Shown: positions 27,773 through 37,503, numbered from the stretch's first letter. The stretch: 64,000 bases of DNA from Acinetobacter sp. SFB (GCF_001647545.1 NZ_LSZH01000011.1:507240-571239), one strand, 5' to 3'. Notes: generated by a model not told the origin, from the sequence alone. Program-made: numbers and translations.

Positions 27773-27816
27773 CTGTCATAAATTTGAAAAAAGGCTGTCA
27801 TATTTGAGGCTAAATA
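27773..27816 (+). promoter_or_regulatory. Distal PHO-box cluster
   Basis: CTGTCAT at 27773-27779 and again at 27795-27801, exactly 22 bp apart with TTGAAAA in the middle slot, followed 9 bp later by TAAATA (27811-27816), a possible -10. Another TTGTCAG lies at 27761, off phase by one base. The geometry is the same as at phoX. Confidence 0.6.
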
Positions 27817-27922
27817 GAGTATTTAAAATATTTATTAAAATATTATGAGGTTGTTTTTATATTAAGTATTTGAAAAGTATAAACTAATATAGTGATTTCA
27901 AGTTGTGTAAAATATGACAGTA

Positions 27923-27956
27923 TTGTCATAAAGTTGTCATAAAACTTTTACATAAT
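27923..27956 (+). promoter_or_regulatory. Proximal PHO-box promoter of the 28-codon ORF
   Basis: TTGTCATAAAG and TTGTCATAAAA lie in direct tandem (27923-27944), followed by CATAAT (27951-27956) 10 bp after the second TTGTCAT. This is the arrangement of PhoB-activated promoters, where the box replaces the -35 element. Transcription would begin near 27963. Confidence 0.75.
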
Positions 27957-27987
27957 AAGCTCATCAAATCTAGAGTGTAAGAAGCAT

Positions 27988-28074
27988 ATGATTACTGCAG
28001 TTGTTTCAGTTGTTGGTTTCTCTTTATATATCGCAGCGACATGGATTTACGGTCAAAAAGAAGATCAGGCTTAA
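27988..28074 (+). CDS. 28-residue single-span membrane micropeptide (candidate, PhoB-type promoter)
   Basis: ATG at 27988, TAA at 28072-28074. Residues 2-21 are hydrophobic (ITAVVSVVGFSLYIAATWIY), enough for one membrane span, followed by the polar tail GQKEDQA. The codons are ordinary for the neighbourhood. The upstream GTAAGAAG is a poor ribosome-binding site. A two-unit PHO box with a -10 lies just upstream and a terminator overlaps the stop codon, so the predicted transcript is only about 130 nt. I do not recognise the family; it is not similar to KdpF or CydX as I know them. The alternative is a small regulatory RNA with a chance ORF. Confidence 0.5.
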   Translation: MITAVVSVVGFSLYIAATWIYGQKEDQA

Positions 28075-28094
28075 GCTCTATCTTCTTTTTTTTT
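28055..28094 (+). terminator. Terminator overlapping the end of the 28-codon ORF
   Basis: A perfect 11-bp stem (AAAAAGAAGAT 28055-28065 with ATCTTCTTTTT 28080-28090), 14-nt loop containing the stop codon, then T to 28094. Confidence 0.8.
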
Positions 28095-28212
28095 GCTTTA
28101 GTTTTTTCATTCTAATAACTTCCTATAAATTCAAATCTTCAAATGTCGATCTAAATCTGCGTATACTATTTTAACAATATGAAAACTTCGCTGATGAAAG
28201 ATCACTCCTAAT

Positions 28213-28805
28213 ATGCACAAAATATAATTGAAATCTATAAAAAACATGCCCGTGCATGGACAGAATTGCGTGGTCAATTGCTTTATGAGAAAGCATGGCT
28301 CGATCATTTTCTTTCACTTATTCCAGAACACTCAACAATCCTTGATTTAGGCTGTAGTTCAGCAAAACCTATTGCTGCCTATTTAATTGCACAAGGTCAT
28401 TCCGTAGTGGGTGTGGATAGTTCTGAAGTCATGATTGAAATGGCACAACAAAATTTTCCTGAACAGAGCTGGATTCAGGCAGACATGCGTCAGATAAGTT
28501 TAAGACAAAAGTTTCAAGGCATTTTAGCGTGGGACAGTTTTTTTCATCTGACTCCTGATGATCAACGAGCGATGTTTTCAATATTTCAGCAGCATAGCAA
28601 GCCCAATGCTGCATTGATGTTTAGCAGTGGGTCAAGTCATGGAGAAGCCATTGGAGAGCTGTTTGGCGACGCTTTGTATCATGCCAGTTTGTCGCCAGAT
28701 GAATATACGCAGTTATTGAATGATCATGATTTTAAAGTCGTGAAAATGGTTGCGGAAGATCCCGACTGTGCCGGGCATACAGTGTGGCTGCTAAAGAAAA
28801 ATTGA
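28213..28805 (+). pseudogene. SAM-dependent methyltransferase with frame break and altered motif I
   Basis: A class I methyltransferase-like frame ending at 28805. The open part can start only at TTG 28266 (179 residues), but coding similarity seems to extend upstream (IIEIYKKHARAWTELRG). An ATG at 28213 (Met-His-Lys) reaches that frame only if one A is restored in the A-run at 28219-28222. Motif I, usually DLGCGSGKP in this group, reads DLGCSSAKP, losing two glycines that contact SAM. The rest is well kept: VVGVDSSEVMIEMA, IQADMRQ, ILAWDSFFHLTPDDQRAMF, GEAIGELFGDALYHASL. It is probably a recently damaged gene; a TTG-started active protein cannot be excluded. Confidence 0.6.
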
Positions 28806-28943
28806 GTCCCATCTTTTTTATCAATATGGTCAAAGTCAAAGCTGAATTGATCAATTAATGTTTCTAATTCTATATTCAAGGTGCTATAGATCAGCTTTGC
28901 ACATACCTGATCTTACTGAAAAGAATGTTGCCTATAAAAAATT

Positions 28944-29183
28944 CTAAAAGCATTCATGCTGATCAATGAGAAAGTCTATTATATGTAGTGCTTGTTCTTT
29001 TTCAAAATAAAACTCTTCACCCCTATCCATAGCAATTAAACGCATAATTTCATCATGAGCACTGTCATAGAATTTAGAGAAATTATGATAAATATTCAGG
29101 CATAAGCTTGCTGTCTCAACAGGATCATAGTCCGTGTTTATCCGGGTCCTAATATTTTTAAGCTCTAATTTTAAATTAAGCAT
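28944..29183 (-). CDS. Hypothetical 79-residue protein
   Basis: A short acidic protein with helical character (ETASLCLNIYHNFSKFYDSA, DEIMRLIAMDRGEEF, EKEQALHIIDFLIDQ) and no membrane span. There is no good ribosome-binding site upstream and I recognise no family. Its composition looks like a real protein rather than a shadow frame, and nothing competes with it on either strand. Confidence 0.5.
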   Translation of the reverse strand: MLNLKLELKNIRTRINTDYDPVETASLCLNIYHNFSKFYDSAHDEIMRLIAMDRGEEFYFEKEQALHIIDFLIDQHECF

Positions 29184-29238
29184 GAATACAATGAGTTGTT
29201 TTCAATCTTGATGAGTTTAAAATCAGCCTATACATCAT

Positions 29239-29269
29239 AAAAAAACCACCCGATTTTTCAATCAGATGG
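29239..29269 (-). terminator. Terminator after pta
   Basis: On the minus strand CCATCTGATT, loop GAAA, AATCGGGTGG (two G-U pairs), then seven T. Confidence 0.85.
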
Positions 29270-29292
29270 CTTGGAAAACTAAAATTTAAACG

Positions 29293-31434
29293 TTATTGAG
29301 CAGCTTGTTGCTCTGCTTGAATCGCTGTTAAGGCAATTGTGAACACAATATCATCCACCAAAGCACCACGAGACAAGTCATTGACCGGTTTATTTAAACC
29401 TTGCAGCATTGGTCCCACACTTACTACATTTGCAGCACGCTGTACGGCTTTGTAGGTGGTGTTACCGGTATTTAAATCCGGGAAAATAAACACATTGGCA
29501 CGGCCGGCAACTGGCGAACCTGGTGCTTTGGATTGGCCTACACTTTCAACGGATGCTGCATCGTATTGAAGTGGACCATCAATCAGCAAATCAGGACGAC
29601 GTTCTTTAGCAATGCGTGTTGCTTCAGCCACTTTCTCTACATCTGCACCTGTACCCGAAGTACCGGTTGAGTAAGAAATCATGGCAATACGCGGGTCAAT
29701 GCCAAAGGCTTTGGCAGAATCGGCAGATTGAATTGCGATTTCAGCTAGTTCTGTGGCATCTGGATCTGGGTTAATTGCACAGTCACCGTAAACGTAGACT
29801 TCATCCGGTAACAACATAAAGAACACAGAGGATACCAATGAGTAATCAGGTGCGGTCTTAATCAGCTGGAAGGCAGGGCGAACTGTATTGGCAGTGGTAT
29901 GTACTGCGCCCGATACCAAACCATCAACTTGATCGAGGGCAAGCATCATCGTACCGAGTACCACGGTATCTTGTAATTGCTCACGCGCTTGTAATTCGTT
30001 AATTTTACCTTTGCGCAATTCCACCATTTTCGACACATAGTTTTCACGAATGAGGTCAGGATCGATAATTTCAAGATCGTGCGGCAATTCGATATTACGC
30101 GCTTTGGCAATTTCAATCACAACTTCAGGTTTTGCCAATAACACACAGCGTGCGATACCACGCGATTGACAAATGGCAGCCGCTTGAATAGTACGTGGTT
30201 CATCACCTTCCGGTAAAACAATCCGTTTTTTTGCTGTAATGGATTTTTGAACCAACTCATGACGAAAAGCAGACGGCGATAAACGAGGCTTATAAGAACC
30301 ATTTAGCAGTAGGGCAATCCAGTCTGCATTCAGGTGACTTGATACGAAACGGCTGACTTGCTCTGCGCGTTCAGTATCATCAATTGGAATTTCATTGCTT
30401 AAATTTGAAAGTCTTTGTGCCGTTTCAAAGGTACTGAGCGGTGTATGCAGAATCGGTAAACCATTTTTGATAGCAGTCTGGCAGAAAGCTAAAACCGAAG
30501 CATTTGGCTCATGGTGTTCAGTTAACACCAAGCCGGCTAGAGGAATGCCGTTGCTGCTAGCGAGGCTACTTGCCAGTAAAACATCTATACGGTCAGAGGC
30601 ACTAATAATCAGTTCACCGGCCACAAATTTATTCAGTTCATGTTCAATGTTTGAGGCAATTAAACTGCTGTGCAATACACGACGCTTTGATGCTTCACCC
30701 TGGTTAATCCATTCAGCTGAAATATGCGAAGCCAGATCCGAAATTCGCGGGACACTTAAGGTGTCGCTGAAGGGCACTAAGCCAATCACTGGAAGTTTTT
30801 CGGAACCCAGATGGGGATGAGTTTTTTGAATTGCTGTAACAAATTTTTGGGTCTCACCAATCAGGCGTAAACTGGGGTCAAATGTGACCGGCACCTGAGC
30901 AGAATCTTCATGCAAGCCTTTGGTGCGCATAAACAAGATGCCCGCCATACGGGTAGAAGAGGCACCGCCAAAATAGCGTAACTGATTTTCGACTTTTTCC
31001 GCGCTCAATTCCGGCGTATTAATATCGGCATTGCTGACAATAATGACTTTGGCATCGAGTGCTTGCGCCAAAGTCGCATTCATTTCAGAAGCAAAAGCAT
31101 CCCGACTGTTCGGTAGTAAGCCTTCAACAATAATCAAGTCGTGATTCTTGGCAATCTGACGATGCAGACGTACTGCTTCTTCGAGTAGCTCATCACTTTC
31201 ATCTTGATTAATTTGCTGAATTAATTTGGCATAAGAAATCGGTTCAACTGTTTCACTATTTGATAAATGACGATACAGCGCTGTTGTACCATCTGGTTGT
31301 TGATTTTGTTCTTGTGAAAATGGTTTAAGAAAACCGGCTTTTACCCCTTGGCATTCCAAAGCATAGACTAAACCCAGGCTGGCTGAAGTTAACCCTACGC
31401 CTTCCCCGGTTGGAACTAATAAAATTGTTTTCAT
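29293..31434 (-). CDS. pta: Phosphate acetyltransferase
   Basis: 713 residues, the long form of Pta interconverting acetyl-CoA and acetyl-phosphate. The N-terminal P-loop-like (BioD-type) domain starts ILLVPTGEGVGLTS, a DRTGG-type regulatory domain lies around residues 215-335, and the catalytic domain begins near residue 385 with KRIVLPEGDEPRTIQAA, VLGTMMLALDQVDGLVSGA and SYSTGTSGTGADVEKV. It follows ackA by 56 bp on the same strand, the usual acetate-metabolism operon. Confidence 0.97.
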   Translation of the reverse strand: MKTILLVPTGEGVGLTSASLGLVYALECQGVKAGFLKPFSQEQNQQPDGTTALYRHLSNSETVEPISYAKLIQQINQDESDELLEEAVRLHRQIAKNHDLIIVEGLLPNSRDAFASEMNATLAQALDAKVIIVSNADINTPELSAEKVENQLRYFGGASSTRMAGILFMRTKGLHEDSAQVPVTFDPSLRLIGETQKFVTAIQKTHPHLGSEKLPVIGLVPFSDTLSVPRISDLASHISAEWINQGEASKRRVLHSSLIASNIEHELNKFVAGELIISASDRIDVLLASSLASSNGIPLAGLVLTEHHEPNASVLAFCQTAIKNGLPILHTPLSTFETAQRLSNLSNEIPIDDTERAEQVSRFVSSHLNADWIALLLNGSYKPRLSPSAFRHELVQKSITAKKRIVLPEGDEPRTIQAAAICQSRGIARCVLLAKPEVVIEIAKARNIELPHDLEIIDPDLIRENYVSKMVELRKGKINELQAREQLQDTVVLGTMMLALDQVDGLVSGAVHTTANTVRPAFQLIKTAPDYSLVSSVFFMLLPDEVYVYGDCAINPDPDATELAEIAIQSADSAKAFGIDPRIAMISYSTGTSGTGADVEKVAEATRIAKERRPDLLIDGPLQYDAASVESVGQSKAPGSPVAGRANVFIFPDLNTGNTTYKAVQRAANVVSVGPMLQGLNKPVNDLSRGALVDDIVFTIALTAIQAEQQAAQ

Positions 31435-31490
31435 AGCTTGATTCTAAATAAAAAGGATTCAGTGATGAGCATCATAAAATGTGCGATGGC

Positions 31491-32711
31491 TTAAGCCATC
31501 GCAACATCTGCTTCAAACTTTTTTGCAGCGGCTTGACTCACCTCATTCACAACATTTTCAGTTTCTTGTGCAATGCGACCTTCTTCATCGGTAGGAACAA
31601 CCCAGATTTGAGGACCGGTACCTGCGTCTATACGACCCTCTGTTCCGCGTTTCAAGTTGTCGTTTTGTTCTTTGCTTAAGTTGAAACCGAAGTGCGGGAG
31701 GTATGCCAATGTTTTTTCACGGATATAGGCAGAGTTTTCACCGATACCACCGGTAAAGAACAGACCATCGATACGCGGCAAGCCACAGCTTAAGGCTGCA
31801 AGAGATTTAGCGAGGCGGTAGCAGAATACTTCAATGGCAATCGCGGCATCTTCATTGCCCTGTTCAGAGGCTTCAATTAAGGTGCGCATATCATTGGATA
31901 GATTATTCGATAAACCCAATAAACCACTTTGGCTATTTAGCATTTTGTCAATTTTATAAATGTCCCAGCCTAGGTTGCTGGCCAAGAAACTATGGATACT
32001 TGGGTCAACATCACCACTACGGGTTCCCATCACGATACCTTCAAGCGGAGTGAGACCCATAGAGGTATCAACACTTTCACCATTCCAAATCGCACACGTC
32101 GAGCTGCCGTTACCGAGGTGAGCCGTTAACCAGCCGCCTTGTTTGAAGCTGCCTGCCAGTTCTGAACCGCGTTCCGATACATAGGCATGGCTTGTGCCGT
32201 GGAAACCGTAACGGCGGACATTATGCTCGGTATATAAGAATTTTGGCAATGCATAACGGAAAGCATGTTCCGGCATGGTTTGGTGAAAAGCTGTATCAAA
32301 TACGGCGACTTGCGGTAAGTCGGGGAAAAGACGTTTGGTTGCTTCAATACCGACTAAATGTGCAGGGTTGTGGAGCGGGGCAAGTGGCGTTGCTTCACGA
32401 ATTTTTTCAATAATATCATCAGTCAATAATTCAGCTTTGGTGAGCGTACCACCATGCACAATACGATGACCGATTGCATCGGGTTTATAATTGGCTAGAC
32501 GTTCTAAACCGACTTCTAACGCTTCTTTGTGATCAGCATTCGGAATACGAATATCCACAGGTTCATTGCCTACAGTCACGCCCTTGATGCGCGCTTCAGG
32601 CGTACCCAAGTTTTCAGCCAACCCATAGATGCGGAATTCTTTATCTTCAAGCAAAAGTGCAAACTTAATTGATGAAGATCCGCAATTGATGACGAGTACT
32701 GATTTAGGCAT
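31491..32711 (-). CDS. ackA: Acetate kinase
   Basis: 406 residues, ASKHA-fold kinase converting acetate and ATP to acetyl-phosphate and ADP. Signatures: [15 protein letters not shown] at the N-terminus, [36 protein letters not shown] and [19 protein letters not shown] precedes the ATG. It is first in the ackA-pta operon. Confidence 0.98.
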   Translation of the reverse strand: MPKSVLVINCGSSSIKFALLLEDKEFRIYGLAENLGTPEARIKGVTVGNEPVDIRIPNADHKEALEVGLERLANYKPDAIGHRIVHGGTLTKAELLTDDIIEKIREATPLAPLHNPAHLVGIEATKRLFPDLPQVAVFDTAFHQTMPEHAFRYALPKFLYTEHNVRRYGFHGTSHAYVSERGSELAGSFKQGGWLTAHLGNGSSTCAIWNGESVDTSMGLTPLEGIVMGTRSGDVDPSIHSFLASNLGWDIYKIDKMLNSQSGLLGLSNNLSNDMRTLIEASEQGNEDAAIAIEVFCYRLAKSLAALSCGLPRIDGLFFTGGIGENSAYIREKTLAYLPHFGFNLSKEQNDNLKRGTEGRIDAGTGPQIWVVPTDEEGRIAQETENVVNEVSQAAAKKFEADVAMA

Positions 32712-33022
32712 GACGTATTCCTTAACTGAAAATTATCGTACTTGAATTGTTGTATTACCCCTGATCGTTAACCTTTATTTTGCTAGGCATCATCCGATCT
32801 ATTTAATAGTTGTACCATGTTGGTTTTTATAGCCACAAGCTAGACTTTAGCAGATTAGACTTAAGCACTATCGACCGCTAAGACAATAATAATTAAAATT
32901 TGTCAGTTGATAGATTTCATTTATTAATGAAATAGTACTTAATTATAAGATATCTGTTTGGCTTTACTCTAATCTAGCATGCATGGTCAATTGTGAGCAG
33001 GGGATAAGCGTTGTTTTAATAT
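32712..33022. other. ackA upstream region
   Basis: 311 bp. It holds the ackA leader and ribosome-binding site; no convincing promoter pair, RNA gene or ORF was found. Confidence 0.4.
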
Positions 33023-33427
33023 TTACTTTTGATACTTTATTTCTGACCAACGTACAATCACATAGGCAATCAGCGCCACCATAAAAAATACCAGCATCAT
33101 CCAGGCCAAGCCCTGTAGGGTTTCAATAATCGTTCGATAAATTTCCAGTACCCAGCGTTCCTGTGTGAGCTCAATGACAATTTTTTTATCATTGTCGGTA
33201 TAGGTCAGTGGGGTGATGTATTTTTCCATATCGTAAATACGAATGCCGGACGATGTACCGACAACCATGCCGGCAAATTTGGTGTATTTTGCCCAGGCTT
33301 CATGAATGGGATCGTTAATGATTCGCGCCAGAATCTGATTAATAGAATGAGAGAAAATTTTCATTACCGCAAATGAAACCAGTAATGCCAATAAAAATGT
33401 ACTGATCATTAAATAATAAAACATCAC
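33023..33427 (-). CDS. Membrane protein of unknown function
   Basis: 134 residues with one membrane span near each end (about residues 4-24 and 104-125) and a polar middle (ARIINDPIHEAWAKYTKF, GIRIYDMEKYITPLTYTDND) that is probably extracytoplasmic or cytoplasmic as one block. Two consecutive ATGs start the frame. I do not recognise the family. It lies downstream of proA with about 120 bp between. Confidence 0.65.
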   Translation of the reverse strand: MMFYYLMISTFLLALLVSFAVMKIFSHSINQILARIINDPIHEAWAKYTKFAGMVVGTSSGIRIYDMEKYITPLTYTDNDKKIVIELTQERWVLEIYRTIIETLQGLAWMMLVFFMVALIAYVIVRWSEIKYQK

Positions 33428-33547
33428 ATTTTCCCTTTTATGATTATTTTTATCATCTTATAAAATTTAGCTTAAAAATAATGTAGTTGCTGTGTCCACC
33501 CTCATTATTGAAGCTGAACATAGCACTGATTTTATTAAGGGTTGTAC

Positions 33548-34813
33548 TTATTGGCGAATTTGACCATCCCCAAACACCACCCATTTTTGTGAAGTCAGAC
33601 CTTCAAGACCAACTGGACCACGGGCGTGAATCTTATCAGTGGAGATGCCAATTTCTGCACCTAGGCCATATTCAAAGCCATCGGCAAAACGGGTAGAGGC
33701 ATTGATCATCACCGAGCTTGAATCAACGCGAGCCAAGAACTGGCGAGCAAGACTATAGTTTTCAGTAATGATGGCATCGGTATGGTGTGAACCATATTTG
33801 TTGATATGATCAATCGCCTCATCAATACCGCTGACCACTTTGACCGCCAAAATTGGACCTAAATATTCGGTGTACCAATCTTCTTCGCTGGCAGGTTTTA
33901 CAGTTGAACCTAGAATGCGCTGCGTTTCGCGGCAGCCACGCAGTTCAACCTGTTTTTCTGCATAGAGTTCAGCAATGCTTGGCAAGAAGTCTTCCGCGAC
34001 TTTCTCATCGACCAACAGGGTTTCCATGGCATTACATACGCCATAACGATGGGTCTTGGCATTCAGCGCGATCGGTAAGGCTTTTTGCAAATCGGCTTGT
34101 GCTTCAACAAAGACATGGCAATTGCCATCTAAATGCTTGATCACCGGAATACGTGCTTCATTGCTCACGCGTTCAATCAGCCCTTTGCCTCCACGTGGAA
34201 CAATTACATCCACATATTCAGACATGGTAATCAGATGACCGACCGCGGCCCGATCAGCTGTATTGATCACTTGCACTGAAGTTTCAGGTAAACCTGAAGT
34301 TTTTAATCCATGTTGAATCGCTTCAGCAATGGCTTTATTTGATTGCAGTGCTTCAGAACCGCCACGTAAAATAATGGCATTGCCTGACTTGAGCGCAAGT
34401 GCTGCTGCTTCAAGGGTAACATTCGGACGCGATTCGTAAATCATGCCGACAACACCTAAAGGTACACGCATTTTACCGAGTTGAATTCCGGAAGGGCGGA
34501 AGGCTAAATCGGTGATTTCCCCAATAGGGTCGACCAGACTCATGACATCTTTTAAGCCGTGCAGCATGCCTTTAAAGCGTGTGGGGGTGAGTTCTAAGCG
34601 ATCAAGTAATGCACTGTCCAAATTGTTGTTACGACCTTGGGTCATATCCAGTTGGTTCGCAGCTAAAATCGCAGCTTCACTGTCTTGTAAAGCAGTGTAA
34701 ATTGCAGATAAAGCATTGTTTTTTATTTGGGTAGAAGCGCTTGCTAACACGCGAGAAGCTTGGCGTGCTTGTTGTCCTACCGTTTGCATATATTGTTCAA
34801 TTGAATCTTGCAT
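33548..34813 (-). CDS. proA: Gamma-glutamyl phosphate reductase
   Basis: 421 residues of the aldehyde dehydrogenase superfamily, reducing gamma-glutamyl phosphate to the semialdehyde in proline synthesis. Signatures: [30 protein letters not shown], the catalytic Cys in [12 protein letters not shown], and [23 protein letters not shown]. Start MQDSIEQYM and length are standard. proB is not adjacent. Confidence 0.97.
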   Translation of the reverse strand: MQDSIEQYMQTVGQQARQASRVLASASTQIKNNALSAIYTALQDSEAAILAANQLDMTQGRNNNLDSALLDRLELTPTRFKGMLHGLKDVMSLVDPIGEITDLAFRPSGIQLGKMRVPLGVVGMIYESRPNVTLEAAALALKSGNAIILRGGSEALQSNKAIAEAIQHGLKTSGLPETSVQVINTADRAAVGHLITMSEYVDVIVPRGGKGLIERVSNEARIPVIKHLDGNCHVFVEAQADLQKALPIALNAKTHRYGVCNAMETLLVDEKVAEDFLPSIAELYAEKQVELRGCRETQRILGSTVKPASEEDWYTEYLGPILAVKVVSGIDEAIDHINKYGSHHTDAIITENYSLARQFLARVDSSSVMINASTRFADGFEYGLGAEIGISTDKIHARGPVGLEGLTSQKWVVFGDGQIRQ

Positions 34814-35108
34814 AGCGGTTGATCACTTAGAAATTACACTTCGATAGTAACAGTCTAGAACAAGACAATGAAGCATCTATCTGGAAAAAAGCGCTGAAAA
34901 TTTTAAAGCACTCAATATTTTGAAATCCTTTTGTTTGTAAATTTAGATGAGTGGTCATGGAATAAGTTGCGTGTCAAATGATCCTCTGTATAGAATAAAA
35001 AATAGTGACATTGATGTCTGATAATTAAAGCAAATGAATGGATGCAGTGCAGAAATTCAATATTTATTTTCTTGAAAAATAAAAATAAGGCAAGATGGAG
35101 GAAGGGAT

Positions 35109-36440
35109 ATGAATTCCATGATCCAAATGGACTCGGAAGTACAAGAATCAAACACGAGTTTTGGCTTTTTTGATCTTTACCATAGAAACAGTTTTAAACA
35201 ACCTGCACGTACAACGTGGATCAAGGGCTGGAAAATTGAATATATGGCGATTACTCAACCTGAAACGATTCACAACACTCCAATCGTCATTGTTGGCGGG
35301 GCATTTCAAAATTTTAACTCTTATAAATATTGTGTTGAACAATTGCTGAGTGCAGGTCCGATTATCCTCATTGATTTACCTTCTATGGGTGCCAATCAGC
35401 AAATTACCAATCGTGATACAGGGGTTTCCGCAGGAACTTTGGAATTGCCAGATTTGGCACGTATGCTCGGTGAATGGCTGGATATAGAAAATTTGTCCAA
35501 AGTTTCAGTCATGGGGATGTCTTTAGGTTCAGTAGTGGCTTCAGGCTTGGCTCATCAACGCCCTGAATTGATTGACCGGATGATTCTGATGGGCGTGATG
35601 CAAAAAACCCGTAAAAGCTGGCGTATGTTGCTGGAAGAATCTTTGCATTTAATGAAAGAACAGCGTATGGATGAGTTTGGTCAAGCGGTGATTTTGTATT
35701 TGGTCAATCATGCCAAAATGGATAAAACCCGCATGTCACCGACTGCAAAACGTTTATTCTTTAAACAGATGGCTGAATTTACTGCAACCGAGCAAGATCG
35801 CTATGAAATTAACTGTAGTCGATTATTGCGTTTAACCGATGTCCCTATTCCGCAATGTAAAGTCCTGGTCGCATGTGGGCAATATGACAGTTTTACCTTG
35901 CCGCATGAAAATGCAAATTTTGCCTTGCAATGTCCCGACATGGAATTTGCAATGATTGCCAATGCAGATCATGTGCCGCAATTACAGCGCCGTAAGGAAA
36001 CCATGAGTTTGTTTGCAACTTTTTTGCAGGGTCAATCGATTGATCAGGTGGAAGGGATTATTTCAATGACACGGGCGCAGTTGTTGACTTTGGAACGTCG
36101 CGGTGAAGAACGGATTGCGGTACAAAGCCCAATGACTGTATTGACTCATCGTCATTCAGCATTGCAACTGCCTACTCATATTATTGATCTAAACTTCTTT
36201 GGGGTTTTACTTGAGTTTGCTGAAGGCTTAACTAAAAAAGCTGAACAATATCCGCGTGATTTGGCTTTGCATTTGGAAGATGATGAAGGTCAGTTTAAAA
36301 TTGAATGTTTAATATTTTCAGTCGACTCAACACAAATCCGTGCCCTATTTAAACATGGCAGTTTCGAGGTGGCAGACCGTTTATTGCGTTATGTACAACG
36401 ACAAAAAGAAGCGATGCTGGTACTGGAATCAGTCAGTTAA
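35109..36440 (+). CDS. Alpha/beta-hydrolase fused to a PilZ-like domain
   Basis: 443 residues. Residues about 60-320 are an alpha/beta-hydrolase: PIVIVGGAFQNFNSYKYC, nucleophile elbow VMGMSLGSVVASG (Ser), ACGQYDSFTLP with a likely acidic residue, and a His in NADHVPQL. After residue 330 the sequence TLERRGEERIAVQSPMTVLT, then HIIDLNFFGVLLEFAEG, matches the PilZ pattern: RxxxR (RGEER) followed by DxNxxG in place of the usual D/NxSxxG. It may therefore be controlled by cyclic di-GMP; an enzyme predicted to degrade that messenger is encoded at 41.4 kb. GGAGGAAGGG precedes the ATG. The hydrolase substrate is unknown. Confidence 0.75.
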   Translation: MNSMIQMDSEVQESNTSFGFFDLYHRNSFKQPARTTWIKGWKIEYMAITQPETIHNTPIVIVGGAFQNFNSYKYCVEQLLSAGPIILIDLPSMGANQQITNRDTGVSAGTLELPDLARMLGEWLDIENLSKVSVMGMSLGSVVASGLAHQRPELIDRMILMGVMQKTRKSWRMLLEESLHLMKEQRMDEFGQAVILYLVNHAKMDKTRMSPTAKRLFFKQMAEFTATEQDRYEINCSRLLRLTDVPIPQCKVLVACGQYDSFTLPHENANFALQCPDMEFAMIANADHVPQLQRRKETMSLFATFLQGQSIDQVEGIISMTRAQLLTLERRGEERIAVQSPMTVLTHRHSALQLPTHIIDLNFFGVLLEFAEGLTKKAEQYPRDLALHLEDDEGQFKIECLIFSVDSTQIRALFKHGSFEVADRLLRYVQRQKEAMLVLESVS

Positions 36441-36460
36441 GTGCTTCCTTGCCAAAATGA

Positions 36461-36490
36461 AAACAGCGTTATTCAACGCTGTTTTTTTTT
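36461..36490 (+). terminator. Terminator after the hydrolase-PilZ gene
   Basis: AAACAGCGTT, loop ATTC, AACGCTGTTT, then a T-run to 36490. It overlaps the 3' end of the convergent methyltransferase gene. Confidence 0.9.
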
Positions 36491-37330
36491 GCTCGCATGG
36501 ATCATCCAAACCAAATCACCCAAGTGTTCATCGCTAGGTAATTGGTGGTTTTTCTGATTCTGAAAATACTGCTGAGGTTGAACAACTGTGGTCTGTTCAA
36601 AACCGGCTTGCTGGAAAAAATCTTGCGCTTGTTGAGGGTTGATGAAATGGAAACTAAATGCGCTACGCGACATCCATTTCAGTAACTTGCTGCTGGCCCA
36701 AATGAAATTGGCTAATTTATTTTTGACTGGTTCCGGGTAAACATCGGTCAGATAATGCAATTCTTTGAAGTCCTGACCATAATGGATAATTGCTTGCAGC
36801 AATTGCAATAGCATGTCTTTGTTAAAGTAGTTAATTAGTCCTTCACTAATCACCACCAATGGGCGAGTTGGGTCAAATACCTGAAATGCCTGTGCAAAAT
36901 CTGCCGTGAATAAATCAACTGATAAAACCTCAGGGCTATTCACATCAATTTGTTTCAAGGCTTGAGTTTTGACTTTTGCCATAGCGGGTAAATCGAGTTC
37001 ACGATAATTAATGTTGGGATACTTTTGTCGAAAGTTCCAACCGCGTGGTGATAAGCCACTGGCGATTTCAAGGACCTGTAAATCTGGATGTTGCTCAATT
37101 AATTGCGTGAGATGCTGATCAATCATACTGTGACGCTGTTTCAGCGTGGTACGCATACTGCCACCGACAAATTTTTCAGCCCAACTTTCTAAAGGATGTA
37201 CCAGTTTGGCGAGCATTTTGCCTTTAGAAGTTGCAAAAACGGGATGTGAAATTCCCATGGTGTACCAAATATAGCCGGTATAATGCGCAGTAAATGAAAT
37301 GTGGCGATGTTCTGAAAGCGGTTGTGTCAT
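36473..37330 (-). CDS. LCM-type class I methyltransferase
   Basis: 285 residues resembling the leucine carboxyl methyltransferase (PF04072)-like group. The SAM-binding region is VLEIASGLSPRGWNFRQ with NYRELDLPAMAKVK, and the post-motif segment VVISEGLINYFNKDML is typical. The substrate is unknown; bacterial members are often associated with polyketide or small-molecule O-methylation, but no biosynthetic cluster is present here. The last codons overlap the neighbouring terminator. Confidence 0.75.
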   Translation of the reverse strand: MTQPLSEHRHISFTAHYTGYIWYTMGISHPVFATSKGKMLAKLVHPLESWAEKFVGGSMRTTLKQRHSMIDQHLTQLIEQHPDLQVLEIASGLSPRGWNFRQKYPNINYRELDLPAMAKVKTQALKQIDVNSPEVLSVDLFTADFAQAFQVFDPTRPLVVISEGLINYFNKDMLLQLLQAIIHYGQDFKELHYLTDVYPEPVKNKLANFIWASSKLLKWMSRSAFSFHFINPQQAQDFFQQAGFEQTTVVQPQQYFQNQKNHQLPSDEHLGDLVWMIHASKKKQR

Positions 37331-37477
37331 GTCATCCTGACCTTTTATGTTTTTGTAGTTTTAAATAGAGAAGTCATTGTTTGATAGGTTTCTCATATGA
37401 CTGATTCATATCCTTTAAGAATGAAGATCAGCACATATGTACAGCAAGTCTATAACTTTATTTTTGATTATCATAAA

Positions 37478-37503
37478 GAAAAAGGAACACCTTGTCGTGT
37501 TCC
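37478..37503 (-). terminator. Terminator after nagZ
   Basis: On the minus strand GGAACAC, 6-nt loop, GTGTTCC, then TTTTTC. Confidence 0.88.

Larger units (their letters stand above)
27629..27987. other. Intergenic region with two PHO-box clusters
   Basis: 359 bp between the fumarase start and the 28-codon ORF. Apart from the two PHO-box clusters listed separately, it is an AT-rich stretch (27802-27922) without coding potential. Confidence 0.6.
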
